Assembly: GCF_900103445.1 (NCBI RefSeq)
Contig: NZ_FNHS01000012.1
Span: 22,393-86,392, forward strand
Length of the DNA stretch: 64,000 bases
DNA from: Methylobacterium phyllostachyos
GTDB taxonomy: Bacteria > Pseudomonadota > Alphaproteobacteria > Rhizobiales > Beijerinckiaceae
Direction of reading: 5' to 3'
Positions 15,079 to 25,898 of the stretch are shown here, piece after piece. Numbering within the stretch: position 1 is the stretch's first letter; each line of letters starts with the position of its first letter. The position numbers and the translations under genes are program-made. Under the pieces are notes generated by a model, which saw only the letters and a program-made list of their open reading frames with translations, was not told the origin of the DNA and made no database searches.

Positions 15079-16098
15079 ATGGATCCCATGCAGTATCGCA
15101 CGCTCGGCCGCTCCGGCCTCAAGGTCTCGCCGATCTGCCTCGGCACGATGATGTTCGGCGGCCCCACCGATGAGGCCACCGCGGGCCGCATCGTCGCCAG
15201 CGCCCGGGAGGCGGGGGTCAACTTCATCGACACGGCCAACGTCTACACGGATGGGCGCTCGGAGGAGATCACCGGCCGGGCCATCAAGGCGGAGCGCAAC
15301 GCCTGGATCCTGGCCACCAAGGTCGCCAACCCGACAGGCCCCGGTGTCAACGACCGCGGCCTGTCGCGCGTCCACGTGATGAAGGCCGCCGAGGACAGCC
15401 TGCGCCGGCTCGGCACCGACTTCATCGACATCTACTACCTACACAGGGAAGACCACGATACGCCGCTGGCTGAGACGGTGCGCGCGATGGCCGACCTCGT
15501 GCGGGCGGGCAAGATCCGCCATTTCGGCGTCTCGAACCATCGCTCCTGGCGGGTCGCCGAGATCTGCCGGCTCTGCGACGAACTCGGCATCGACCGGCCG
15601 GTGGTGAGCCAGCCCTACTACAATGCCTTCAATCGCATGCCCGAGACCGAGCACCTGCCGGCCTGCGCGCATTTCGGCCTCGGCGTCGTGCCGTACTCGC
15701 CGCTCGCCCGCGGCGTGCTCACCGGCAAGTACGATCCCGACGCCCCGCCGCCTGCCGAATCCCGCGCCGGGCGGCAGGACACGCGGATGATGCAGACCGA
15801 GTGGCGGCCGGAATCGCTTCGTATTGCCCGCACGCTCAAGGAGCACGCCGAGGCCCGTGGCATCACGGCCGGCCAGTTCGCCACCGCCTGGGTGCTGAAC
15901 AACCGCCTCATCACCGGCGTCATCGCCGGCCCGCGGACGGAGGCGCAGTGGCAGGAGTACCTCGGCGCCCTCGACTACGCCTTCACCCCGGAGGACGAGG
16001 CATTGGTGGACGGGTTCGTGGCCGCCGGGCACCCGACGACGCCGGGCTACAACGATCCGGCCTATCCGCTGGAGGGGCGGGTGCCGCGTAACGGCTGA
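15079..16098 (+). CDS. Aldo/keto reductase
   Basis: A 339-residue NADPH-dependent aldo/keto reductase with the (beta/alpha)8 fold. The catalytic set is visible: Asp in FIDTANVY, the Tyr of the same segment, Lys in LATKVANP, and His in YYLHREDHD. SNHRSWRV and VPYSPLARGVLTGK are typical of the AKR12/YajO-like group. The ATG at 15091 is an alternative start. Physiological substrate unknown. Confidence 0.88.
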   Translation: MDPMQYRTLGRSGLKVSPICLGTMMFGGPTDEATAGRIVASAREAGVNFIDTANVYTDGRSEEITGRAIKAERNAWILATKVANPTGPGVNDRGLSRVHVMKAAEDSLRRLGTDFIDIYYLHREDHDTPLAETVRAMADLVRAGKIRHFGVSNHRSWRVAEICRLCDELGIDRPVVSQPYYNAFNRMPETEHLPACAHFGLGVVPYSPLARGVLTGKYDPDAPPPAESRAGRQDTRMMQTEWRPESLRIARTLKEHAEARGITAGQFATAWVLNNRLITGVIAGPRTEAQWQEYLGALDYAFTPEDEALVDGFVAAGHPTTPGYNDPAYPLEGRVPRNG

Positions 16099-16132
16099 GG
16101 CGCCTGAAAGCAGCACACTTCCAAACCATTCC

Positions 16133-16247
16133 CCTCATCCTGAGGTGCGAGCGCAGCGAGCCTCGAAGGAGGGCTCCAGGGATCGCTGCGGCCTGCTGGA
16201 GGGCTCCTTCGAGGCCTCCGCTTTCGCTCCGGCACCTCAGGATGAGG
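16133..16247. repeat. Palindromic intergenic repeat, family C
   Basis: Inverted arms at 16133-16179 and 16196-16247 start and end with CCTCATCCTGAGG and its complement and share GGGCTCCTTCGAGGC. The element occupies the first half of the 353-base gap before rimP. The second half is the rimP leader, with a run of ten T near 16386 and no other gene. Confidence 0.75.
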
Positions 16248-16451
16248 CCCAGATTGGGAAGAACCAGGCTGCGGGGTGCGCCGGATCCGTCTTGCGCTTC
16301 CGACGAAGGGTCGCTATCTAGCCGTCAACAGTTCTGATGGCAGTCGAGAGGCTGCGGTTCGGGAGTGGGCCCCACCGGGTCCGCTCTTTTTTTTCGCCGC
16401 ATGCCGCGGACGGGCCACGCAGAACGCCGCGAAGGGTGTTCACCACCACAC

Positions 16452-17213
16452 ATGTCGTCCGAGATCGAAGCGGATCTGTCCGAGAAGCGCCTCGTCCGAG
16501 AGACGGGCGTCGCTGCGCGCGTCGCGCAGGTGATTGAGGGGCCGCTCCAGGGCCTCGGCTTCCGGCTGGTCCGGGTGAAGATGTCCAACATCAACGGCTG
16601 CACCGTGCAGATCATGGTCGAGCGGCCGGACGGCACCTTCACCATCGCGGATTGCGAGACGGTGAGCCGCACGATCTCCCCGCTCCTCGACGTCGACGAT
16701 CCGGTCGGCGGGGCCTACAACCTCGAAGTGTCCTCGCCGGGGATCGACCGACCGCTGGTGCGGGTCTCGGACTTCGCCCGCTGGGAAGGTTACGAGGCCA
16801 AGGTTGAGCTGAGCCCGCCGCTGGACGGGCGCAAGCGCTTCCGCGGCATCCTCGGCGCGCCGGATCTCGACCGGCAGATCGTCCCGATCGACCTGCCCGA
16901 CGTGAAGGAAGGGCTGCCGAGCCGCATCGAGCTGCCGCTCAAGACCCTCGCCGAGGCTCATCTCGTCCTGACCGACGAGCTGATCCGCGAGTCGCTCCGC
17001 CGCGGCGGCCCGCCCGCCGAAGACGCTGCCGATGAGTCCGAGGACGACGCGCCGGCCGAGGAGCAGGCGGCGCCCGCGCGCCACGCCTTCCGCCCGCAGG
17101 GGCCGAAGAAGGCCAGTCCCGCGGCCAAGCCCCAGAAACCGGCGCGGACCGGTCCCAGGAAGCCGGTGGTGTCCAAGGCGTCCCGGCTCAAGGACCGCGA
17201 CTCGCTGCACTGA
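16452..17213 (+). CDS. rimP: Ribosome maturation factor RimP
   Basis: A 253-residue RimP, needed for 30S subunit assembly. The two-domain core is visible: the N-terminal part with GFRLVRVKMS and CETVSRTISPLLD, then the conserved LEVSSPGIDRPL and FARWEGYEAKVEL of the C-terminal SH3-like domain. A 75-residue acidic then Lys/Pro-rich tail extends beyond the usual length, as in other Rhizobiales. Start chosen at MSSEIEAD; the frame is open further upstream. First gene of the nusA-infB operon. Confidence 0.93.
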   Translation: MSSEIEADLSEKRLVRETGVAARVAQVIEGPLQGLGFRLVRVKMSNINGCTVQIMVERPDGTFTIADCETVSRTISPLLDVDDPVGGAYNLEVSSPGIDRPLVRVSDFARWEGYEAKVELSPPLDGRKRFRGILGAPDLDRQIVPIDLPDVKEGLPSRIELPLKTLAEAHLVLTDELIRESLRRGGPPAEDAADESEDDAPAEEQAAPARHAFRPQGPKKASPAAKPQKPARTGPRKPVVSKASRLKDRDSLH

Positions 17214-17279
17214 GACACGGGCATCGACCGCCCCGCGGCCGGCCCAAAAAAGTTTGACGGAAGAGAAGGACCGAAACCG

Positions 17280-18908
<1,629 letters not shown>

Positions 18909-18932
18909 GCGGACGGCGGCGGCGGAGGCGCG

Positions 18933-19655
18933 GTGAGCGAAGTCGAGACGATCCTGCCCGAGGGCGGACCGGAAGCCGGGGGGCTCGATGCCGGCCCCGG
19001 CGGCCGCGCGCCCGAACGGACCTGCATCGTCACGCGCGTCGCTCAGGCGCCGGACGCGATGATCCGGTTCGTGCGCGGGCCGGACGGACACGTCGTGCCC
19101 GACCTGCGGGCCCGGCTTCCCGGTCGCGGCGCCTGGGTCAGCGCGCGGCGGGACGCAGTCGCCACCGCCGTTCGCAAGAACCTGTTCTCCCGGGCCTTCA
19201 AGGGGCCGGCTCCGGCCGATCCCGATCTTCCGGATCGAATCGCCGCCGGGCTCCGCGCGGATCTGCGGCAGGCGATCGCGCTCGCCAACAAGGCGGGCTG
19301 CATCGTGGCGGGCTTCTCGAAGGTCGAGGCGGCGATCGGTGGCCAGCCCGGCGCGGTGGCGGTGATCCACGCCGCCGAGGGCAGCGCGGATGGGCGGCGC
19401 AAGATCGCTTCGGCCTTGTACCGGCGTCACGGTGAGGCCATGTCAAGGATACCGATCATCGACGACCTGTCCGAAGATGAATTGGACATGGCCTTAGGTC
19501 GGGATCATGTGATACACGCTGCGCTCGTCGCAGGAGCCGGAGCCGCCGGCTGCCTGTCGCGTTGGCGTCGGCTACGCTCCTTCGAGGGCGCCGCCGCGGC
19601 GACCGGGGAGCCCGATCCAGCCCGAATCGGCGGGGTCGACGAAGCCTCACGTTGA
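18933..19655 (+). CDS. ylxR: YlxR-family RNA-binding protein with L7Ae-like C-terminus
   Basis: A 240-residue fusion of a YlxR/DUF448 domain (ERTCIVTRVAQAPDAMIRFV, then RLPGRGAWV) and an L7Ae-like second domain (about residues 110-160, ALANKAGCIVAGFSKVEAAI), the usual arrangement in alphaproteobacteria. A GTG start preceded by GGAGG lies 24 bases after nusA. It is thought to bind RNA in the translation operon; its exact role is uncertain. Confidence 0.9.
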   Translation: MSEVETILPEGGPEAGGLDAGPGGRAPERTCIVTRVAQAPDAMIRFVRGPDGHVVPDLRARLPGRGAWVSARRDAVATAVRKNLFSRAFKGPAPADPDLPDRIAAGLRADLRQAIALANKAGCIVAGFSKVEAAIGGQPGAVAVIHAAEGSADGRRKIASALYRRHGEAMSRIPIIDDLSEDELDMALGRDHVIHAALVAGAGAAGCLSRWRRLRSFEGAAAATGEPDPARIGGVDEASR

Positions 19656-19731
19656 CGACGCAGGACTATTTCGACTGGCGCCACCGGGCGTCGGTTCACG
19701 GGACGATGGAAACCCTCAGGGTTCAGGCTGA

Positions 19732-22695
19732 ATGAGCGATACGAACAACCCGGGCGACAAGACTCTGAACCGGACTGCCCCGAAGCCGCTCGGCCTCAAG
19801 CGGCCGATCGAGGCGGGCACCGTGCGTCAGAGCTTCTCCCATGGCCGCTCCAAGCAGGTCGTGGTCGAGACGGTGAAGCGCCGTGTCATCGGCGCGGCGC
19901 CGGCCGCACCTGCCCGTGAACCCGCCCCCGCCCCTGCGACCCGCCCGGCGGCCCCCACGCCGACGGCGCCGGCCCCCCGCCCGGCTCAGCGCGCCGCCTC
20001 GGGCGTCGTCCTGCGCACGCTGAGCGAGCAGGAGAGCGCGGCCCGCGCGGCGGCACTCGCCGACGCGCAGCGCCGCGAGGCCGAGGCCCGCCGCAAGGCC
20101 GAGGCTGAAGCTGAGGCGCGCCGCAAGGAGGCCGAGGAGCAGGCCCGCCGCGAGCGCGAGGCCGCCGAGGCCCGCCGCCGCGAGGAGGAAGAGCGCAAGG
20201 CCGCCGCCGCGGAAGCCGCGCGTGCTGCCGAGGAGGCTGCCAAGCAGGCGGCCGCGGAAGCCGCGAAGGCTGCCGCTGCACCCGCCGCCGAGGCTCCGGC
20301 GCCTGCCGAGCCGGCGACGCCGGCCCCCGCTCGCCCGGCCCAGGCCCCCGCCCAGCCCGCAGCGGCTCCGGCCGCCGCCCGCCCGGCGGCTGCCGCTGCA
20401 CCGGCCCGTCCGGCCGCCCCGTCAGCGCGTCAGCCGGATGCCGCCCGTCCGGCGCCCGCTCGCCCGGCGCAGGCCGCTGCACCGGCGGCTGCCCCGCGCC
20501 CGCCGCTGACGCCGCGCCCCTCAACGGGTGAGCCGCGCAAGACCATCACGGCTGATTCGCGCAAGCCCCGCGACCTCAACTTCATGGCGCGCCCCGCCCC
20601 GGCCCCCGAGCCGGAGAAGAGCGCGACGCCGGCCACGGCCGCGCGTCCCGCCGGTGCCGGCGCCGCAGCGCGTCCGGCCGGTCGTGCCGCCCAGACCAAC
20701 GAGGACGAGTCCGAGACCAAGCGGGTGATCCGCCGTCCCGGAATGCCGCTCAAGATCATCACCCCGCCCAAGACCCCGAAGTCGCCGGGCGGTGACCGCA
20801 ACCGTGGTCGCCTGACCATCGCGACGGCGACCTCGGGTGAGGAGGAGCGCACGCGCTCGGTCGCCTCGTTCCGTCGGCGCCAGCAGCGCATGAGCGGCCG
20901 CGGCCATGTCGAGCAGAAAGAGAAGCTGTCCCGCGAGGTGACGATCCCCGAGACGATCACCATCCAGGAACTCGCCAACCGCATGTCGGAGCGGGCCGTG
21001 GACGTGATCCGGATGCTGATGAAGCAGGGCCAGATCCATAAGATCACCGACGTGATCGATTCGGACACCGCCCAGCTCATCGCCGAGGAACTCGGCCACA
21101 CGGTGCGCCGCGTCGCCGAGTCCGACGTCGAAGAGGGCCTGTCGTCCGACGAGCCGGATCTGGAGGAGGATCTCGATCCCCGTCCGCCGGTGGTCACCAT
21201 CATGGGCCACGTCGACCACGGCAAGACCTCGCTGCTCGACGCGATCCGCAAGGCCAACGTGGTCGAGGGCGAGGCCGGCGGCATCACCCAGCATATCGGC
21301 GCCTATCAGGTCGCCTCGCCGTCCGGCGACATGATCACCTTCATCGACACCCCGGGCCACGCGGCGTTCACGTCGATGCGTGCCCGCGGCGCCAAGGTCA
21401 CCGACATCGTGGTGATCGTGGTCGCGGCCGATGACGGCGTGATGCCCCAGACCATCGAGGCCATCCAGCACGCCAAGGCGGCGGGTGTCCCGATGATCAT
21501 CGCGGTCAACAAGATCGACAAGCCGGATGCCAAGCCGGAGCGGGTTCGCACGGAGCTGCTGCAGCACGACATCCAGGTCGAGTCGATGGGCGGTGAGACT
21601 CTCGAGTTCGAGGTCTCCGCCAAGACCGGCGCCGGTCTCTCGGAACTGCTGGAGGGCATCCAGATCCAGGCCGAGATCATGAACCTGCGCGCGAACGAGA
21701 AGCGTGACGGCGAGGGCACGGTGATCGAGGCGCAGCTCGACCGCGGTCGCGGCCCGGTGGCCACGGTTCTGGTCCAGCGCGGCACCCTGTTCACCGGCGA
21801 CATCGTCGTGGCCGGCGCCGAGTGGGGCCGCGTCCGCGCCCTGATCGACGACCTCGGCGAGAACGTGCAGTACGCGGGTCCTTCGGTCCCCGTGGAGGTG
21901 CTGGGCTTCAACGGGACGCCGGATGCCGGAGACCGCGTGATCGTGGTGCCGAGCGAGGCCCGCGCCCGCGAGGTTACCGAGTACCGGGCCCGCCAGAAGC
22001 GCGAGCGCCTGGCTGCGCGGACCGGCGGTGCCAACCGCTCGCTCGTCGACATGATGCGCGATCTTAAGGAAGGCGCAGGCCGCAAGGAGCTGCCGGTCGT
22101 CATCAAGGGCGACGTGCAGGGCTCGGTCGAGGCGATCTCGGGGGCGCTGGAGAAGCTCGGCAACGACGAAGTCGCGGCCCGCATCCTCCTGTCCGGTGTC
22201 GGCGGCATCACCGAGTCGGACATCACCCTGGCGCAGGCTTCGAAGGCCGTGGTCATCGGCTTCAACGTGCGCGCCCATAAGGAGGCCCGCGAGGCCGCCG
22301 AGCGGGCCGGCATCGAGATCCGGTACTACAACATCATCTACGACCTCGTGGACGACATCAAAGCCACGCTGTCGGGGATGCTGCCGCCGACGCTGCGCGA
22401 GGAGCGCCTGGGCGAGGCGACGATCCAGGAGGTGTTCGAGGTCTCGAAGGTCGGCAAGGTCGCGGGCTGCCGGGTCCAGGACGGCATCGTCGAGCGCGGC
22501 GCCCATGTCCGCCTGATCCGCGACAGCGTGGTGATCCACGAGGGCAAGCTGAAGACGCTCAAGCGGTTCAAGGACGACGCGAAGGAAGTCACCTCCGGCC
22601 AGGAGTGCGGCATGGCCTTCGAGAACTTCGAGAACATGCGCGCGGGCGATACGATCGAGTGTTACCGGGTCGAGGAGATCCGCCGCACGCTCTGA
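19732..22695 (+). CDS. infB: Translation initiation factor IF-2
   Basis: A 987-residue IF-2, the GTPase that places initiator tRNA on the 30S subunit. A long N-terminal region of Ala/Pro/Arg/Glu repeats (about residues 50-400), partly coiled-coil, precedes the IF2_N domain, then the G domain with GHVDHGKTSLLDAIR (about residue 492 on), DTPGHAAFTSMRARG and NKIDKPD, followed by domains II-IV ending in the tRNA-binding barrel. The central gene of the operon. A hairpin with a T-rich tail follows the stop codon. Confidence 0.97.
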   Translation: MSDTNNPGDKTLNRTAPKPLGLKRPIEAGTVRQSFSHGRSKQVVVETVKRRVIGAAPAAPAREPAPAPATRPAAPTPTAPAPRPAQRAASGVVLRTLSEQESAARAAALADAQRREAEARRKAEAEAEARRKEAEEQARREREAAEARRREEEERKAAAAEAARAAEEAAKQAAAEAAKAAAAPAAEAPAPAEPATPAPARPAQAPAQPAAAPAAARPAAAAAPARPAAPSARQPDAARPAPARPAQAAAPAAAPRPPLTPRPSTGEPRKTITADSRKPRDLNFMARPAPAPEPEKSATPATAARPAGAGAAARPAGRAAQTNEDESETKRVIRRPGMPLKIITPPKTPKSPGGDRNRGRLTIATATSGEEERTRSVASFRRRQQRMSGRGHVEQKEKLSREVTIPETITIQELANRMSERAVDVIRMLMKQGQIHKITDVIDSDTAQLIAEELGHTVRRVAESDVEEGLSSDEPDLEEDLDPRPPVVTIMGHVDHGKTSLLDAIRKANVVEGEAGGITQHIGAYQVASPSGDMITFIDTPGHAAFTSMRARGAKVTDIVVIVVAADDGVMPQTIEAIQHAKAAGVPMIIAVNKIDKPDAKPERVRTELLQHDIQVESMGGETLEFEVSAKTGAGLSELLEGIQIQAEIMNLRANEKRDGEGTVIEAQLDRGRGPVATVLVQRGTLFTGDIVVAGAEWGRVRALIDDLGENVQYAGPSVPVEVLGFNGTPDAGDRVIVVPSEARAREVTEYRARQKRERLAARTGGANRSLVDMMRDLKEGAGRKELPVVIKGDVQGSVEAISGALEKLGNDEVAARILLSGVGGITESDITLAQASKAVVIGFNVRAHKEAREAAERAGIEIRYYNIIYDLVDDIKATLSGMLPPTLREERLGEATIQEVFEVSKVGKVAGCRVQDGIVERGAHVRLIRDSVVIHEGKLKTLKRFKDDAKEVTSGQECGMAFENFENMRAGDTIECYRVEEIRRTL

Positions 22696-22720
22696 CGCTC
22701 CGGACCCGTCCGGACAGGGC

Positions 22721-22756
22721 GGTCGCGGCACCTGCCGCGGCCGTCTTTTCTTTTTT
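22721..22756 (+). terminator. Intrinsic terminator between infB and rbfA
   Basis: A nine-base stem (22721-22729 with 22734-22742, one G-U pair) with an ACCT loop is followed by a T-rich run to 22756. It lies inside what is usually one operon, so it probably reduces rather than stops transcription into rbfA. Confidence 0.7.
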
Positions 22757-22800
22757 CAGGACGTGAGCCGGCCACCTGCGGGGCGCCGGCCCGAGACAGA

Positions 22801-23229
22801 ATGGCCCAGAAACCGACCACCACCGGCCCCTCGCAGCGCCAGCAGCGCGTGGCCGAACTCATCCGTCACGCGCTCGCCGAGGTGCTCCAGCGCGGCGACA
22901 TCCAGGATCCGGTGCTCGGCACGCATGTCGTGACCGTACCGGAGGTGCGGATGTCGCCCGACCTGAAGCTCGCGACAGCCTACGTGATGCCGCTCGGCGG
23001 CCTCGACGAGGCCCCGGTGATCGCCGCCCTGGAGCGCCACCGGAAGGTGCTGCGCCAGGAGGTCGCGCGCCGGGTGAACCTGAAATTTGCGCCCGAGCTG
23101 CGCTTCCGCCGCGACGAGACCTTCGACGAGGCGGCGCGGATCGACCGGCTGCTGCGCGACGAGCGCGTGCAGCGCGACCTCGATCCCGGCGAGCACGACG
23201 ACGAACCGGAGACCGGAGCGGGGCATTGA
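22801..23229 (+). CDS. rbfA: Ribosome-binding factor A
   Basis: A 142-residue RbfA, a KH-fold 30S maturation factor. It shows QRVAELIRHALAEVL, VPEVRMSPDLKLATAYV and LRFRRDETFDEAARIDRLL, all typical. The C-terminal tail is acidic. The stop codon overlaps the proposed truB start (TGATG), indicating translational coupling. Confidence 0.95.
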   Translation: MAQKPTTTGPSQRQQRVAELIRHALAEVLQRGDIQDPVLGTHVVTVPEVRMSPDLKLATAYVMPLGGLDEAPVIAALERHRKVLRQEVARRVNLKFAPELRFRRDETFDEAARIDRLLRDERVQRDLDPGEHDDEPETGAGH

Positions 23230-24311
23230 TGCCGGTCACGAACGAGAAAGGGACGGGGCATGCCCCCGGGGGACGCGAGGACATGACGGTTTCCATGGAA
23301 GATCATCCGCCGGCCGAGCGCCCGGCGCCTGCCCCGAGCGCCGAGCGCCGGGGCCCCGAGGGCCGTCGCCCACAGCGCGGCCCGCGTCCCGACCGCCCCA
23401 AGCGTCGGGACGTCTCCGGCTGGGTGATCCTCGACAAGCATGTCGGCATGACCTCGACCCATGCGGTCGCGGTGGTGAAGCGCGCCTTCAACGCCAAGAA
23501 GGCCGGCCATGCCGGTACCCTCGACCCGCTGGCGTCGGGCATCCTACCGATCGCGCTGGGCGAGGCGACCAAGACGGTCCCCTTCGTGATGGACGGCCGC
23601 AAGGCCTACCGGTTCACGGTCCAGTGGGGCGTCGAGACCGATACCGACGACGCCGAGGGTCGCGCCGTCGCCAGCAGCGATGCACGGCCGGATCGCGCCG
23701 CTGTCGAGGCGGCGCTCCCGGCCTTCGTGGGTGCCATCGAGCAAGTGCCGCCGCGCTACTCGGCCATCAAGATTCAGGGCGAGCGCGCCTACGATCTCGC
23801 CCGGGAAGGCGAGATCGTGGAACTCGTGGCCCGTCCGGTGCAGATCGACCGCCTCGCCGTCGTGGAGCATGACGGCGAGCGCACGGTGATCGAGGCCGAG
23901 TGCGGCAAGGGCACCTATGTGCGCGCGCTCGCCCGGGATCTCGGCCGGATGCTCGGCTGCTACGGCCATGTCGCGGCGCTGCGGCGGACCCGCGTCGGGC
24001 CGTTTTCGGAAGCCGAGTCCTGCCCGGTCTCGGTCCTGTCGGAGGGCACCCCCGAGGCGGCGGTCGCCTACCTGCGCCCGGTGGAGACGGCCCTCGACGC
24101 GATCCCGGAGATCGCGGTGTCCCGGGATCTCGGCCTGCGCCTGATGCGTGGCCAGCCGGTGATCCTGCGCGGCCGGGACGCCCCGGTTGAAGGCAAAGCC
24201 TTCGCGACCTGCGCCGGCATCCTGGTGGCCGTCGGCGACGTGGAGCGCGGGGAACTGGTGCCCCACAGGGTGTTCCATCTCGGCGGAACCGCGCCGGGCC
24301 GCGGCGCCTGA
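23229..24311 (+). CDS. truB: tRNA pseudouridine(55) synthase TruB
   Basis: A 360-residue TruB that makes pseudouridine 55 in the T-loop of tRNAs. The catalytic Asp is Asp99 in GHAGTLDPLASG; KAYRFTVQWGVETDTDDAEG, PPRYSAIKIQGERAY and GTYVRALARDLG are also typical. The first 60 residues are a disordered Pro/Arg-rich extension. The ATG overlapping the rbfA stop was chosen; an ATG at 23283 would remove part of the extension. Confidence 0.94.
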   Translation: MPVTNEKGTGHAPGGREDMTVSMEDHPPAERPAPAPSAERRGPEGRRPQRGPRPDRPKRRDVSGWVILDKHVGMTSTHAVAVVKRAFNAKKAGHAGTLDPLASGILPIALGEATKTVPFVMDGRKAYRFTVQWGVETDTDDAEGRAVASSDARPDRAAVEAALPAFVGAIEQVPPRYSAIKIQGERAYDLAREGEIVELVARPVQIDRLAVVEHDGERTVIEAECGKGTYVRALARDLGRMLGCYGHVAALRRTRVGPFSEAESCPVSVLSEGTPEAAVAYLRPVETALDAIPEIAVSRDLGLRLMRGQPVILRGRDAPVEGKAFATCAGILVAVGDVERGELVPHRVFHLGGTAPGRGA

Positions 24312-24428
24312 CGGACACGATCCCGGTCGGAGCGGTCCGATCCCGCGCCGCGCCTGAGGCGCGTGCGCGCAGGCGGAACGAACCTGAGCCGTAAAACTTT
24401 GGCCCCGGCAGAGGCACTGGGGTTAACG

Positions 24429-25823
24429 ATGCGCGAACTGGCGTGCGATGTGGCGGTGATCGGCGCCGGGACGGCCGGGATCGCCGCGCGCCGCGCCGCC
24501 GACAAGGCCGGAGCGCGGGCTGTCCTGATCGAGCGCGGCCCCGGCGGCACCACCTGCGCCCGGGTCGGCTGCATGCCCTCCAAGCTTCTGATTGCGGCCG
24601 GAGCCGCCGCCCATTCCGCGCGCAACACCGACCTGTTCGGAATCCGGGTTTCGGGCGTGTCGGTGGACGGGCCGGCCGTGCTCGCGCGCCTCCGGGCCGA
24701 GCGCGACCGGTTTGTCGGCGGCGTCTTCGAAGGGCTCGACGACCTTCCCGCGGAGACCCGCATTGCGGGCGCCGCCCGGTTCGTGGATCGCGACACGCTC
24801 GTGGTCGGGGAGCATACGCGGATCCGGTTCCGGGCCGCCGTCATCGCCACCGGATCGAGCCCGACCGTGCCAGGACCCCTGCGTGGCCTGGGCGCGGGCC
24901 TTCTCACCACCGATACCGTGTTTGAGACTGCCGATCTGCCGGAATCTCTGGCTGTCCTTGGAGCCGGTGCCGTCGGCATCGAGATCGCCCAGGCGATGGC
25001 CCGGCTTGGCGTGGCGGTGACGGTGATCGACGCGGGTGACACCATCGCGGGGCTGTCGGAGCCGGACCTCGCCGACCAGGCCGCCGCGATCTTTGGGGTT
25101 GAGCTGGCACTGCACCGCAACGCCACCCTGGAAGCCGCCGAGCTGGAGGACGGCGGCGTGCGGCTCGACTGGACCGATCGCCAGGGGCGCGCCCAGGTGA
25201 CGCGGGCCGCACGGGTGCTCGCTGCCGCAGGTCGCGCCCCGAATCTGGACGCGCTCAATCTCGCCGCCGCGGGCCTGCATCTCGGCGAGGACGGCGTCCC
25301 GGATTTCGATCGACGCAGCCTGGTCTGCGCGGGGGCGCCAATCCTGATCGCGGGCGACGCGGATGCTTGGCGGCCGGTACTCCATGAGGCGAGCCGACAG
25401 GGCGAGATCGCCGGCACCAACGCCGCCGCCCTGGCCGCCGGCCGTGCGGTCGCGGCCGTTGAGCCCTGGACGAGCCTCGCCATGGTGTTCACCCATCCGC
25501 AGGCCGCCGCGATCGGTGCGCCCTACACGGCGGATCGCGCCGATCGCCTCGTCGGCGCGATGGATTTCTCCGACCAGGGCCGCGCCCGGGTCGATGGCCA
25601 CAACCGGGGCGGCCTACGCATCTGGGCTGATCGCGAAGGTCGATTGCTGGGCGGCGAGATGCTCGGCCCCGCCGTGGAGCACCTCGCCCATCTCCTCACC
25701 TACGCGGTGGCCGACGGGCTCACAGCCCAGGAGGCGATTGACCGGCCGATTTACCATCCTACGGTTGAAGAAGCCTTGAAGACGGCCCTGCGTGGTATGA
25801 TTCAGCAGAAAGACAAGTGCTGA
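24429..25823 (+). CDS. Pyridine nucleotide-disulfide oxidoreductase (dihydrolipoamide dehydrogenase-like)
   Basis: A 464-residue FAD-dependent disulfide reductase. It has the FAD fold VIGAGTAGIAARRA, a redox pair spaced C-x4-C in GTTCARVGCMPSKLL, the NAD(P) fold LGAGAVGIEIAQ, a second FAD segment ending in IAGDAD, and the C-terminal HPTVEEALKTAL that supplies the active-site His-Glu. It resembles dihydrolipoamide dehydrogenase and mercuric reductase-like enzymes, but there is no lipoyl complex gene nearby, so the disulfide substrate is uncertain. The ATG at MRELACDV was preferred over upstream GTG options. It precedes the phytochrome gene. Confidence 0.85.
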   Translation: MRELACDVAVIGAGTAGIAARRAADKAGARAVLIERGPGGTTCARVGCMPSKLLIAAGAAAHSARNTDLFGIRVSGVSVDGPAVLARLRAERDRFVGGVFEGLDDLPAETRIAGAARFVDRDTLVVGEHTRIRFRAAVIATGSSPTVPGPLRGLGAGLLTTDTVFETADLPESLAVLGAGAVGIEIAQAMARLGVAVTVIDAGDTIAGLSEPDLADQAAAIFGVELALHRNATLEAAELEDGGVRLDWTDRQGRAQVTRAARVLAAAGRAPNLDALNLAAAGLHLGEDGVPDFDRRSLVCAGAPILIAGDADAWRPVLHEASRQGEIAGTNAAALAAGRAVAAVEPWTSLAMVFTHPQAAAIGAPYTADRADRLVGAMDFSDQGRARVDGHNRGGLRIWADREGRLLGGEMLGPAVEHLAHLLTYAVADGLTAQEAIDRPIYHPTVEEALKTALRGMIQQKDKC

Positions 25824-25898
25824 TGTTGCCGCGATTGCGCGCATTGCGCTTGGCCGATCTCACCGCCATACCCGTTGCATGAACTGCTCTGGTTCCTG

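Noticed and set aside
20521..22731. A 736-codon open frame on the minus strand
   Set aside because: Antisense shadow of infB.
25875..25898. TTG start eight codons before the chosen ATG of the phytochrome
   Set aside because: No better ribosome-binding site and the added residues are not part of a conserved domain; kept only as an alternative.
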